Below the pieces are notes generated by a model. That model did no database searches. It had not been told where the DNA came from and was given only the letters and a program-made list of their open reading frames with translations. A stretch of DNA of 64,000 nucleotides from Neospora caninum Liverpool (lineage: Eukaryota > Apicomplexa > Conoidasida > Eucoccidiorida > Sarcocystidae). Made by a program: the position numbers and the translations under genes. Each line of letters starts with the position of its first letter. Positions within the stretch are counted from its first letter, which is position 1. Below are positions 37,009 through 48,878 of the stretch, one piece after another. The stretch covers positions 3,537,797-3,601,796 of the forward strand of contig NC_018394.1 of assembly GCF_000208865.1 (NCBI RefSeq). The letters are read 5' to 3'.

Positions 37009-38711
37009 AATGCCAAGGACACCAAGCGCCGGTGGTGTTTGTAACAGGTAGTCCACTGTGTGAGGGGGGTCAAGACACGACGAGGGCTGCTAGTTCAGTT
37101 GTGTCTTCTCTTTCGTGCAATAATTCTCCGGCAAAACAGGGATACTTGGGTCCATCTCGTCCCGCGACTTCATCTAATAAAGGTTGCGAGTCCACTACCC
37201 ACCTCGCCGCCGGTGGCTGGGAAATATCCAGGCCGAGCTGCCACACCGTTACCAGGCCAGAAGTGTCTCAGTTCTCTGTTTGGTTCTGCCATCACTGTGA
37301 CAATGTGGGCGACGAACTCGCGTGTTGTCTTCGTCTCCTCTTTGTTCGTGTGGATTTTTGTTCTTATTGTTCACACCTGGAACCGGTTCCACGTAAGGCG
37401 CTTCTGATTCGGCACGCGGATCGCCAGTCTCCTGTGACTCTTGGCAATCTATTCGTTCCATCGTTGACAGGCTCAAGTCATATCGGTTTTTGTTTTCATC
37501 TGACTCTGTTGCGTGCCCGCGAAACACATGGCTGAACAACTATGTAGAGCGCGAGGCCATCCACATCATCCTGACAGAGGTTGCATGTAGACTAAACTCG
37601 CTCATCGTGCGAAGCTGTCTCACCTGTGGGTCGGGCACAAGGGACTACTTGACATGCTGAATCTGGACCCTTCCTATCAGTCCAGTTTCTGGTGGTTCAA
37701 GAATTAGGTAGACAAACGCACAGCCATATACAACCTGCCTAGTCCTCAGAGTGTATGCTGAAATGAACTGTAGGTGAACCATCAGCGAAACCAAAGCTGG
37801 TGCATTAGATTGCTGTATCACTTCCGTGATACACCCCAAGCAGTCTTCTGAAAAAGGAACCGAGACACATGCACCGTCAGTGTTGACATGGTGGGGAAAA
37901 CAACAGCCACCAGTCACTCATGATTGTGTCGGCAGAGCTGCAGAGACACGAGGAGCGGGTGAGCGATTGAGTAAGAAAATCGCTGAAGTGAAGAGGGAGG
38001 GACGGGGAAATGGAGGACACGCTGCCACAAGGAGACAAAACGTAGACCAGAGAGAGAGAAAGAGAGAGCAAACGAATGCAGAGCGACAAAATCAGAGTGG
38101 GCGACGGAAGAAGAAATAACGCAGAGACACAGCAGACTAATAGGAATTGAACAGGCACGGATGTACCAGAGGGTGGCGCTAGAAAGACAACAAGGGAGTG
38201 GTGGAGAAGCAGAATGAACTCGGGGTTCAGGGATCCGCAGTTGCACTTGCCATTGAAGCGAGATGCAAAACAAGCGATTACGAAGACCAGAAGGATGGAC
38301 CGGATTTGTAAAGGCATCGAAGCAGGAGCAATGCCACGAACAGAAACGCGGTGAGGAACGGTTTTCCCTCACATGCCTACCGCGCAGATACAAACATTCA
38401 CTGAGGGAGAGTAGGTCTCTGCAGACGGACCCAAAGCACCCCAACATGACTCGAAAAATGCAGGGTGAGAGAGAAGTATCATCGCGTACCATGGAGGCAG
38501 GGAGAAACAAACGAACGACACCATCCTTTCGAAGATGAGCCGCAGATGCAACAAAAGAAAACGGCCACAAACAACTAAATGATTAAGACGGAAGAATATC
38601 GGCAACACTCGAGTGACGAAGACGTATTTTCGTGCCCCAGTTCGCCGAAAAGAAACAGCGCAGCCACCGTGGGCTCCTATACCCTGGGGGTGTATCCAGC
38701 GTCTGTCCGTG
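37009..38711. other. Convergent spacer between paralogue 2 and the TUTase gene
   Basis: No gene supported. The minus strand between about 37.9 and 38.6 kb is strongly pyrimidine-rich, as in UTRs or introns of this genome, and gives open frames without recognisable motifs. Both neighbours end into this spacer, so it should hold two 3' UTRs. Confidence 0.5.
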
Positions 38712-39601
38712 TCACGTCTCCTTCGTCTGTTTAGACAGTGGCCCTTCGGACCTCCGTCGGATGGACGAACGACTCGTAGGAGAATGGCAGACCTGAGAAA
38801 GTGATGACGAAGGGGGGACGCAGGATGAAGGCGGAAGGGAGCCAGGATGAGAAGGTGAGGCGCAAAAGGACGAGTGAGGAAAACGCAATGATAATGGTCT
38901 ACGGTTGCCTTCATCAGACACCCGTCGCCGGGGTGACCTGTGCTGGGATGGCGGAGACTGAGATAATACGTATGGATATGTAGCTTCAGATGATGGCAGT
39001 GCATGGGACGGCGAAGCAGATGGCGACGAGGAAGACGGCTGAACAGGACGGCTTAGCGGAGTCACGCGGGGTGAGCGGGAATTCATTTGATGACGGAAAG
39101 AAAATGGAGAGGAGGAACTGAAATAGGGAGTTGCAGCTGACGCTCCATGGGCAGACCCAGACGGCGACACAGATGCAGAGGTGAACGAAGCGAGCAGCGG
39201 TGACGAAGGAGACATGGGGTCATCGAGGCCTTCAAGGAAGCCATGGGATTCACTCTGAGTCCTCCGAGGTAGGGACAAATGTGGACGGTGTTCGTCGTCT
39301 GCCACTCCCTCCGCTCGGGCAGAAGATAAGGAGAGGGAAGAGGGGACACTTTGAAGAGGAACTAGGGAAAGGTTTCGCGAGGCCGCGAGAGCCCGAAGAG
39401 TAAGGCGACGACGAAGGCGATCTGCGAAAAAGAAAATGAAGGCCGATTTACGCCCAGTTATCACGTGGCCCTCTGGTGCACCGATTCGTGCTTGGAGAGA
39501 GGACACGAGGCTCTATGCTGCGAATTCAATGTGCTTCGCTCTACCGTGACATACATGCAACCTGTGCCGGCCTGTATGGCACTACCCAGGGAAAGCGACT
39601 C

Positions 39602-39638
<37 letters not shown>

Positions 39639-42600
39639 TATATTGCACGCCCATGCCGTGAACAACATCAAAGAGCACGGGATCTCTATAAACCGGAAAT
39701 TCATCAGCCTCTGCATGAGAAGGGTGTACGTGTAAATGTATAAATAAATGGGAAGCAACCGCGAAGAAAAGCCCCTCCACGATATTGTAGACCCCGAAAA
39801 TGTATGCAGTAGTAATGCATTCACGCCCTATGGTATAGGTGTTCGTGTCTTGTAAAGGGAATTGTGTTGCATACCTAGCTTTTTCCTTTGGTCGTGGGTA
39901 ACCGGCGCGGGCGCACATATTTCCTCGAGCGTCGCTCCGTTCTCCACCAGCTCCTCAGCCCGCTGGAATTCGTCGCAGATGATTTTCCACGCTGCAGCAG
40001 AGAACCGGTTCACTACTGCCCGCGTCAGGGGGCATCTCATCAGGACGCGGCGAGCCATGCTCAGAGGCGATGCGAACTCTCCAGATTCGTTGACACTGCA
40101 CATGCCTGCTTGCCTCTTGCTTTCCGATTCTTCTGCTTCACCCTGACTGGAAGCGGAAGGGACAGCTGTGCTACTCTGCGGCGTAGCGCCGAGCGGATCT
40201 GCTAGTGCTATGGCCTTCAACGTTTCAGCGGTCACATGTGAAAGAGCTGCCGACGCTGCGAGGGATGACGCATCGCGCGGCCCAGAATGACACGAGGAAG
40301 ACTCGGGAGGAGGCGAGCCCAAGGCCGACGAAGACGAGGAAGAACCAGGCGGAGGCGGGCATACTGAGATGGACCCGTCGTAAACCTCAACCGTGACCGT
40401 GGCGCCGTCACGAGGGCTGAACAGCTTGCTGCTGCGTTTGCCATAAAACTGCATGCATCAGAGAGCACGGCATGCTGGACACCTTGTATACTCCCTTGAG
40501 CATCATACCGATAGCGAAAGCTCTGCAGTAATTGCTTCAAGGATGCGGACGATAAATTGTGTCTGCTGTACGTGCGGCACCGGAATTGAAGGCAAGAACG
40601 GCCACTTGAGTTCTGCCAGTAAAAACCACAGTATACCCCGCGCCTCAGCACGAAGTGATCCGCAAGCATCTTCCCCAAGTTGACAGAGAGCGACATCAGT
40701 GCACACAATTAAACCGAATAACGAAAGACAGAGATACCAGTATACAGAGTGAGACATCAGGAGAGACGTGGAAACTGAAGAGCATAGGGACACGAGGAAG
40801 AGAAGTAGACAACGAGAACCAGGTACCTGTCAGAAGCCGCCTAAAAAGCATCCGAGACGGAAATCACAAAATGACGCAGCGAGGACGGTGCCCACACCTT
40901 ACCAGGAAGAAATCGTGAATCAATTCGCCGACGGTTTCTTTATTCCGACCATACTCGGGGAAAAGGTTCGTACGGATGTAGCTGAGAATCCCACAAAGCA
41001 AGCGAAGGATAAGATACCGTGCATGGCACACCGCAAAGACGAATGAAACATCGTCGACGACGGAACGCGCGTGTGAAACGGGCAAGAAAAGCGGGACAAG
41101 CTTCGCTCGGATGCGTGTAGATTTATATGCGTACATATATACATATACGTATATATACATGCATACACATACATGAATGAACTGAATGAGACCGTGATCC
41201 TGTGCCTTGAAGCTCTACATATGCCTGCATATTTGGATAGAGATGAGATACTGTATCAGTATACCTGAGGCCGACGATCATGCGCTTGATAGGCGGACGG
41301 GTGGACGCAGCTAAATGCGTCGAAAACGGTAAGAGCGTAAGATACTCGAGACGTTACCAAAAGATAAAGAAGCCATTCGCATGTAACTGCAGGGCTAGAG
41401 AGAGCGATGCCGGGCCACGCAGGAGGCAAGCTCTGGGAGTGCCGTGCGGAACTTTCTACATGGGTTTGACCCGCAGGTCTGCGCCCGTAGTGGAACAAAC
41501 TGCTGACGGGGCGCCAGACACCGGTGCCAGGACGAGCGTCCCAGTGCCTGTTCGATCAGGTGCATACGTGATTGCACATGTTCAGTATGCCTTTGCCGGC
41601 TTACTCTATATCTGTGCAGAAAGGCAGTGGCTTTAGGCCCTCTGCCGGCGTTCTCGGCGCCATCGCAGACTGGCCGCCTGCAGCCACGTCTTGCCTTGCA
41701 TCTTCCTCTTTTCGTTTACAGTCAGCGAAGTCTTCTTCAGACGCTGGATTGCCGTCTGCTTGGTGGGACCCCGCACTCGGCGAAGAGGGAGAAGACACGG
41801 CAAGGAAACAGGAAGAAGGGGCAGCAGAAGCTGCCGCCTTTGCGGGGGCGCGGCCCAGCAAAATCGCCCTGGACGACGAGCAGTAGACACATCAAGCAAG
41901 GCGGACAGACGCGCGCCTCAGGCTCCGCTCGCCAACAAGCGGCAATGCGGGGTGACCAGCACGTGAATCCCGACATATATCACGCGCATGACGATCCGCA
42001 TTGATGTGTGTAAGGCAATGTCAAGAAATATGCAAAAGATACCGTACATCGACGAAGGCCTGTCTCCCCCCTGATGCATCTGCTTGACTTCGCCCACGAG
42101 GAAGCGATCGAAAGAAACATAGGTTGCAATCGCGCATCTACATGTGTACTAGCATACATGTAGCAAAGACACTGCCGCCGGCTGGATACCAGGCTTTGCC
42201 TATCGATCCACATGCAAATTGACGTAGACACGGTAGTTACGGACGCGCATGCACACGTCAGAAACCGCACACATACATAGATATTTACGTGCCCGCGTGG
42301 GTGTCAGACGCAAGGGTATTTACGGGACGTCCCATCAGAGCGCGTTTGGCAACTCACGTGTACGGCGGCAGGATTGGAGGGCTTCGTCGTTGCAGGAAGA
42401 AGAAAAGCTGCAGCATGAGAGTGTATGTACTCAGCGTGCCTTCGGCTCTAAAGGGAAAAACAATCGTTGGGGTGCAACGACAGAGGTGAAACTGAAAGAG
42501 CCGCGCCAACATGAATCGCAGGCACGCGCAACCGCGCCACGACTCGATCGTCTGCTGGTCGCAGCGTCTCCAGAAAACACCTGCATCGTATGGCCTCCTC

Positions 42601-43668
42601 TGGGCCACCTTAAGAGCATCCCGCGTTCACTCTCGTGGCCCGGCTCGTCTCCCTGTCTCCTCTGGCCTCCCGCGTGTGCACAGTTGCCTCTGTTAGCAGC
42701 CTGGCGGCTGCGTCCCCGTCGGCTCTCTCCGCATCAACTGGTGCATGTCTTCGTCTTGGTCTGGGTCGCACCTGTTGTTGATGTTCCGTTGTTTCGCCCA
42801 GTGCTTGATGAAGCGCCCTAAAGGACGGACGCGGTCGTCGATGGCACCGAAAGTCTCAACGAACATCGAGTTCTCGAGGGCGGTACAGTTGTTCACGCTA
42901 ACGTCGATAAGGCCTTTGCCGTGGGCGTTGCAGACCTGAGCACGGGAGGCAAGAGGCACAGAAGCAAACCACCTCTAGATGCATGGAGAACTCGGCCCTG
43001 ACGCGCGTCGCCATCATTCGCTCCGGGACAGCCGAGCAAAAAGAAACGTTTTGCCGCCGGAAGGCGAAGCACCGCATGCGAAGACGGCAGACGGGATGGG
43101 CGGCGAGACCCGTGAGGGAACGGCCGACCGAAGGCGCGCGGAAACGGCGAGGAAGACAGGTACATGCGAGAGTGGAAGAGGAACGAGAAATCTGGCGCCA
43201 AAGCCTTGGGGAACGCGAGCACAGCGCAGGAACGAAGCGGGCGGCAGGCAAGGCGAGACGTGGGGCGAACAGGCGAGAGACGCGGAACCTCGAAAGGTGG
43301 GCACAGACGCGACGCGAAACCGCGTTCCCCACACGCAGCGGCAGATTGCGGGCGCCTGCAAACGAGACCCGGCCGGCCGGTGCCGAGGATCGATACGGGG
43401 TCGCAGCGGGCGTGGTAAACCGGATGGGAGAGAGAAAGCCAACCAGAGCAGCTGCCGGCAAGGTGGAACGCGAACAAGCCGACGAACGGACCAAGGCGAA
43501 AAAAAAGAGAAGCGAGTTTACTTTTGCTATCGGCACTTGAGCCGGAACGACTGTCGCCTGGCCAATGCGGTGCCGCTCAACCAGTTCTCTGACCTGCAAA
43601 AACAGCAACGAACCGACACACTGGCAGACGCCGTTGCCGACGTATACGCGACCGCGTATCCACATGGA

Positions 43669-43710
<42 letters not shown>

Positions 43711-46665
43711 CAAATAGCCCCACTTGTCTGAGCCGCAGAAAGGGGGGGAACGAGACGCGCGGGATTGCCGTGTCGAAGCGGCACCAAGGAAGGCGTGTGG
43801 AGGCGCCACGCCTGAATACGTTGAGAGCCCGTTTGTATGGCGACCGTAGAGTTGCGGAAGATCCGTTCCTTGGCGTGACCATAGTCGTGCCCAGTCTCCT
43901 GTGTCTGGAGAGCGGGAAAACGCGGATGGGGCCCTCCACGTACGGGAGCAGAAGAGACAAAGGTCGGCCACACAAAAAGGGAGAGAGGACTACAGAGGTC
44001 TTTCGCACGAGAGACAGACTGCGCAGCAAGTGGAGGGAGGTGCGAGACTGCTGGAGAAGCCGGCAGCAAGAGGCCGAGAGATCCGGACGCCCCCAAGCTG
44101 TGTCCGCAAGCGTGGAGCGACCTCGGGCGAACGACGAAAATGTACACGTGGCGCGGAATGTAGGTTAAGCACAGAGAGCGCGACGGCAGACGCCTGGACC
44201 GCCAGAGAGCATCGAAGCAAGGCGGAAAGGCAGCGCGCGCGAGAGCGCAGCGAGTCGGGACAGCACCGACAAGGCGGTGACGCGCGCGCCTGACCTCACC
44301 ACGCGGAGTTTCGCTCGTTGGGCGATGCGGCCTTCACAGCCGCTGAGGACGAGGCAGGAGTCGACGTCGCTTCCGCGGACCCTGGAAAGAAGGCACGGAT
44401 CACCAACACGCGGAACGCGGGACAAACCAAACCCGGGATTTTAACCGCAGGAAAAGGGAAGGAGGCGCCACAACACGCCTGTGACCGTTGCGAAGGAAGC
44501 GGAACCCGAAAGGACGTGGCCGCGAAGGCACACTCGCCGCCGCCTCAGGCGTCGCGGAGCGTGGATCCAGGAACGCGCCAGCCCAGCGCGACAACGAAAC
44601 GAACTCCGGAGAGAAATGACAAGGTGGTAAGACGAACGGCCCCCGGACCGGAGGGAAGCATACTGAGTCTGGAATCCATTGCTGGATATATTCGACGAAC
44701 AAGCCGTGGAGCTCTGGATTCTGATCGCGGCGGGGACAAGCGCGAGAAAAGTGCCCAAGACACAAGAGCGAGAGAGATAGATGGTGCGTGACGACGGACA
44801 GCCACAAACAGCTTTCGATGCGTCCCCCGCGTCTGTGGAGTCTCGTGGCGTGTGGCGCCGTGAATCGTACCAGAACCCATTCGCACAGGAGCCAAACGGG
44901 ACCAGCTGGCCTCCAATGTGCTGGCGGAGAAGCGGGCCGAGCCTATAAAGACAAGCGAACGAATGTGTGAAAAAATAGAGAAGGCGCATGCGCCAGTCTC
45001 GCCACGCACGGTTGAACTGACGGACACAAAAACCGCAGGACAACTGCCAAGGTGTTTCGCCTACAAGATCCCCGTGTGTGGCAAGACGTGCGTGGACAGA
45101 CATGACTGCCGATCATAGGACACTGCCTACTGTATAAACGTGATCCGCATCTAGAGTGCTGCTGACACGTCTGTCCCGAAAAGCCTGGAAATCCGTGCAC
45201 ACACATCGGAGCCGTTGTAGGCCAAGCAGAGTCAGAACACAAGGGCGTACGTGTCCAGCAGGTATTGCTTCTGCAGGAATTGATCTGCGTCCGGGAGCAT
45301 GCGCTGGTCTATCTCGAGAAGCTGCGCGCCCAGTTGCGCCTTGTACCTGCTGCACAACCGCGCACAAATCCACGAGATGAGCGACGCCTCAGAGAAGTCT
45401 CACTACACGTTCGCAAAAAGGCAGAAAAGCGGGAGTCTTGAAAAGAACGAAACGCGGTCGCTGACGTACTCCTCGCTGCCGGTCGATTCGCGACACACGG
45501 CCAAGTCACGTGCCGCCGCAATGGACGGGAGCGACGACGCGTGGCGAGATCCAGTCGGCGAAGAACGCGAGTGCCCCGACGAAAACGGAGACGTATTTGC
45601 GGAGGCAACCAGGCCGAGAGAAGCCGACGCGGCGGGGCGCCCACAGGACAGCACAGCTGACGAGGGCCCGAGAGCCGCGGGAGCGGCTGTGGGGACGCGG
45701 CACGGCGGCGCATCCGCCCGCGAGGAGGCGACGGCGGCAAAAGAGCGGTGAGAGGAAAAAGACAACGTAGCAGGACGAGAAGAGATTAGTTGTTTGAAGC
45801 CTTCCACCATCGACCTCGATCTAGGCCGGGGAGCGGAAAGAATTGAAGCTGTGCTGCCGGAGGCGTGGACCGGGGCGACCGCGCGCCGCCGCAGTGACCG
45901 CCCAGGGAGCGGCAATCGGCCAGGCGACGCACCCTGCGTAAGTGGGACCGGCAGCCGAGACGCCGAGGGAGGCGCTGGAGCCGCAGAGCACCCAGGGTGC
46001 GCAGAAAGAAAAAAAGAGGGTTTCGGCGAACCGCAAAGCAACGAGAAAGAGGTGGAGAGGGAAGACGTGAGTGCAGAAGGCAGAGTGTGAGGTGACGGGG
46101 GGGAAGGCGGAAAACGACAGGTTGAGAACCGGCCCAGAGGCGAGACACACGCCCCTGTAGAGGAAACGAAACGGACGTCGGTGCGCACCGCCGCAGACCG
46201 CCAGTCAGCCAGACACGGCGCCCACGGGCCCTCTGTCACCGCATACATCACCCGGCGCCGTCGCGCGTGCATTTCGCGTTTGCCCCCGGATTGGACACAG
46301 CTCGAAGCCCCCACGCGGCGATCCAACGCGAGCCTGGTGCGTCGCACCTCGCGGGCGGCCCCGTGTTTCGGACAAAGTGAGAGACTCCCGGTAGGCCTGG
46401 GGCTGATTCGGCAGACGCCGCTGCGAATTTGGGGGCGGTGCGCGGGCTGGTCTGCAGCTGTCGCTCTTGCCCCGTAGTCGACAACACATCGCGGGATCCG
46501 GTCTCCTGGCCTCGTGGGAAGGCCTGTCGGGCGGACATTAGGCGTGTATCCCCGAGACCGGGGGCCTCCACCGCCCCGGAGACACTTGTCTGCGGCTCCA
46601 GTGTCTCCGCGCCACAGATCCGCCCCGCGGAGCGTCCGCACAAAGCCCGACGACAGGGGGATCAT
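38712..46665 (-). CDS. Terminal uridylyltransferase / non-canonical poly(A) polymerase (Cid1 type), 10 exons, 1040 aa
   Basis: Exons on the minus strand: 46665-45470, 45349-45251, 44720-44664, 44381-44300, 43593-43522, 42935-42772, 42447-42358, 40981-40903, 40448-39875, 39421-38712. The 3,123 bases join with matching phases. Residues 1-398 are low complexity. The nucleotidyltransferase core follows: SSNGFQTQVRGSDVD (Asp456, Asp458), VPIAKVCNAHGKGLIDVSVNN (Asp513, third catalytic Asp), then RVRPLGRFIKHWAKQRNINN. The PAP-associated domain includes EGTLSTYTLMLQLFFFLQ and NKETVGELIHDFFLFYGK. A Ser/Pro-rich tail ends at TGA 38714-38712. Enzymes of this family add U or A to RNA 3' ends. Which base cannot be told here, nor can location. 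The canonical Gly-Ser before the Asp pair is not evident. A further small exon between 42,358 and 40,981 is possible. The start chosen is the first ATG after an AG that may end a 5' UTR intron. Confidence 0.87.
39604..39643. repeat. (TA)n array in the last TUTase intron
   Basis: About 40 bases with one interruption, between exons 9 and 10 of the TUTase gene. Confidence 0.95.
42772..42935 (-). CDS. TUTase exon 6: third catalytic Asp and fold signature
   Basis: Starts in phase 0 after GCTCAG and ends phase 2 at AACAG|GTGCGA. KGLIDVSVNNCTALENS and DDRVRPLGRFIKHWAKQRNI match the Cid1/TUTase pattern (x-D-I/V-S-x-NN, then VRPLxxFxKxWAKxRxIN). This exon alone identifies the family. Confidence 0.95.
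43672..43707. repeat. (TA)n array inside a TUTase intron
   Basis: About 36 bases of alternating T and A, in the intron between 44300 and 43593. Translating through it gives a false IYIYIY stretch in long open frames. Confidence 0.95.
44300..44381 (-). CDS. TUTase exon 4: catalytic Asp pair
   Basis: 82 bases, entering at phase 2 after TTTCCAG and leaving at phase 0 at CGCGTG|GTGAGG. It encodes RGSDVDSCLVLSGCEG, the metal-binding D-x-D of the nucleotidyltransferase fold. It joins directly to the 72-base exon at 43593-43522 (VRELVERHRIG...VPIAK) and then to 42935-42772, where the third Asp lies. Confidence 0.88.
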
Positions 46666-48878
46666 GCTTTCTGAGGAAGAGAAGATGCCCTGGCGTGCAG
46701 GTGAGCGCGTCGACACATGCGTCACACCGTTCCTAGCAAAGAGCTGGAGAGAAAAAACAGACAGGCTGCGAGGAAGTGCAGAAGTTGACCGGACGGCGGG
46801 CTCCCAGCTCGGTGCGCTCTCGGTGTCTGCCCCACCGTTTTCCTAGTGTCTCGGCGGCTCAGATTGCACGCAGCGGCGCCCCGCGCGCGCGGTTCAACTG
46901 CTGGACAAAACGGCGCGCGCTGAAGACAACGCGCAGGCGCTCAAGCAGAACAGGCGCTGGCAAGTGAGAGAGGGGAGCGTCGGCCGGTTGCATCGACGGT
47001 CGGATGGGAACAGGGACGGGGGCCAGCACAGGAAGTTCGTTTCGCAGAAAGGAATGCGCGTTAACACAGTCTACAGAGAGGAGGCGCAGGGGGACGCATT
47101 TCAATTCACCAATCGGCGGAGAGATTCGCCCGCGAGGTCCCGGAGGCTCCTTCCACGGATACAGTGGCCCATGTGAACACCAGACGAGGCAGAAGCGCTC
47201 GCGGAACCTTGTCGCGAACCGGAGTTCCCCCGGCGAAGTAGATGAGGCGCAGAGGGGCCTCTTGCATGTCTGAAAGACGTGTGTCTATTCGCGGTTTACA
47301 TACGAATCTGTTTGCATGCATGTGCATGTATCCATGCCTGTTGCACATACACACGGCTGTGTCTCCACTTCATGCATGTAACACGCACCAAGTCCAATAC
47401 CGGGCTGGAACTCGCGTTTCTTCAGTCGTTCGTCGCTAGATGCTTCCATTTGACTCACGTGAAAAGACAGCGATCACGAAAAAAGGGGAATGCAGCTGGG
47501 TCCGAGTCAGAGAGATTCAAGCCGCACAAAAACCGCACGGGCTGCGCGACTACGCAGGCGGCTCTTGCCCGGAAAAAGAAGATCCCAAGCGCACTTGCGC
47601 TCGTGGCCATTCGCCCGACTTGGCTAGAAAGTCTTGAGGCCAGGCGGAAACCTGAAAGGAATGACCTGAAGACGTTCTCGCGGAACGCATGCATGCACGC
47701 GGCGCCCCCCGCCCCGAGGCGAGAGAAGAGCACACCCCTTTCCAGCTGAGTTGTGAGCATCTTGGGACGGGGATACGGCCCCAGCTTTCGTCGGTCCGTG
47801 GAGCTGAAAAGGCAGATCTGCCCTCGAACTCTTTCGCCCCTCAGAGGAGAAGTGAGCGCCAATCTGTTATGATGTAAACTTTTTTCTGGAGACGAAGAAA
47901 CCAGCGCAGCTGCATTTCACCGTCCTTGCGCCGCACCCGCGGCTGCTCTTAAACATGCGCCGACATCGACATCTACACACAAGACAAAAGCTTTCCTGTC
48001 CGTCGTTTTGTCTCCACCAGCGCAGCACCCGTTTTCGTCGATCTGCGTCTATGCTTTTTTTCCCGGCCGCGCCTTCGTTGCTAAATCTCCTTCTCAACGG
48101 AAACAGCCGTTTTTTCTCTTCCGTTAAGCTGGATTTGCGTTCGGGCCCCTTGTCAGTCTTCGGTCTGTCTCCCAGGTGGTGTGCTCCTTCGGGAAATTTC
48201 CCGCCAAGTAGGTTCCCATGTTCGTTTCGTCCTTAACGGCGTCGCGTTTTCTCCCTGTGCATGTTTTGGCCCCGCCACTCTCCTGCTGCCAGAGGTTTTT
48301 CGCTCCGGCTTCTCTCAGCCCTCGTTAATGCAAACGCTCTGTCGCGCACACCGTCTTCCTCATCTGTCGGTCGCCGAGATGGGTGCTTCACGCAGAAAAG
48401 CAAAGAGCTTCATCTTCCTGCAACCAAATGAGACGAGGCTCTCAAGTGTGACACAGCTATCCAGGGTCCAGGCATGTCCCTCTAAAGGGAGAAACCTACT
48501 ACGCACTCCTACATTTACATGGATTTGAACAGAGACACCTGTGTACATGCAAGCACACATGTAAACAGGGAGAGAGAGGGAGAGACAGACATATGTATAT
48601 CTAGGTAGACAGATGGGGTTATGTGGACGTTCGGCACACACGTCGTTGTATCTGTCTTCTTCTGTGTCGTGAGCGGCCGTCGTTTCCTGCTTCACTGTCT
48701 CTTTCCTAGCGCTTATATCTCCAATGCGGCTGCCGTATATCTGCCTCAATCCAGAGGACCATCCCGCGATGGTGCACACCACAGAGGAGAGTAGTGTGTT
48801 TCTTCCCTCGCGTGCCGTCTCGCTCGTCTGCCTTCTTTGACGTTCTGCACCATTAAGGCGTATGGGGACTGCGCCACC
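46666..48878. promoter_or_regulatory. Divergent promoter region between the TUTase and deacetylase genes
   Basis: The two genes are transcribed away from each other across 2.2 kb. GCATGC words cluster at 47313-47324, 47371-47378 and 47687-47698. A TGAGACG word lies at 48429-48435, about 445 bases before the deacetylase ATG. GCATGC and WGAGACG are known promoter words in Toxoplasma. Transcription starts cannot be placed from sequence alone. Confidence 0.45.
48429..48435 (+). promoter_or_regulatory. WGAGACG promoter word upstream of the deacetylase gene
   Basis: TGAGACG in the orientation of the gene. This word recurs upstream of many Toxoplasma genes; a single 7-base match is weak evidence. 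Confidence 0.3.

Noticed and set aside
42898..43971. 357-codon minus-strand open frame
   Set aside because: It reads through TUTase introns, including a translated (TA)n array; only 43522-43593 of it is coding in this frame.
48837..48878. Upstream in-frame start of the deacetylase
   Set aside because: It is not an ATG; the ATG at 48879 has an ideal context and opens a signal peptide.
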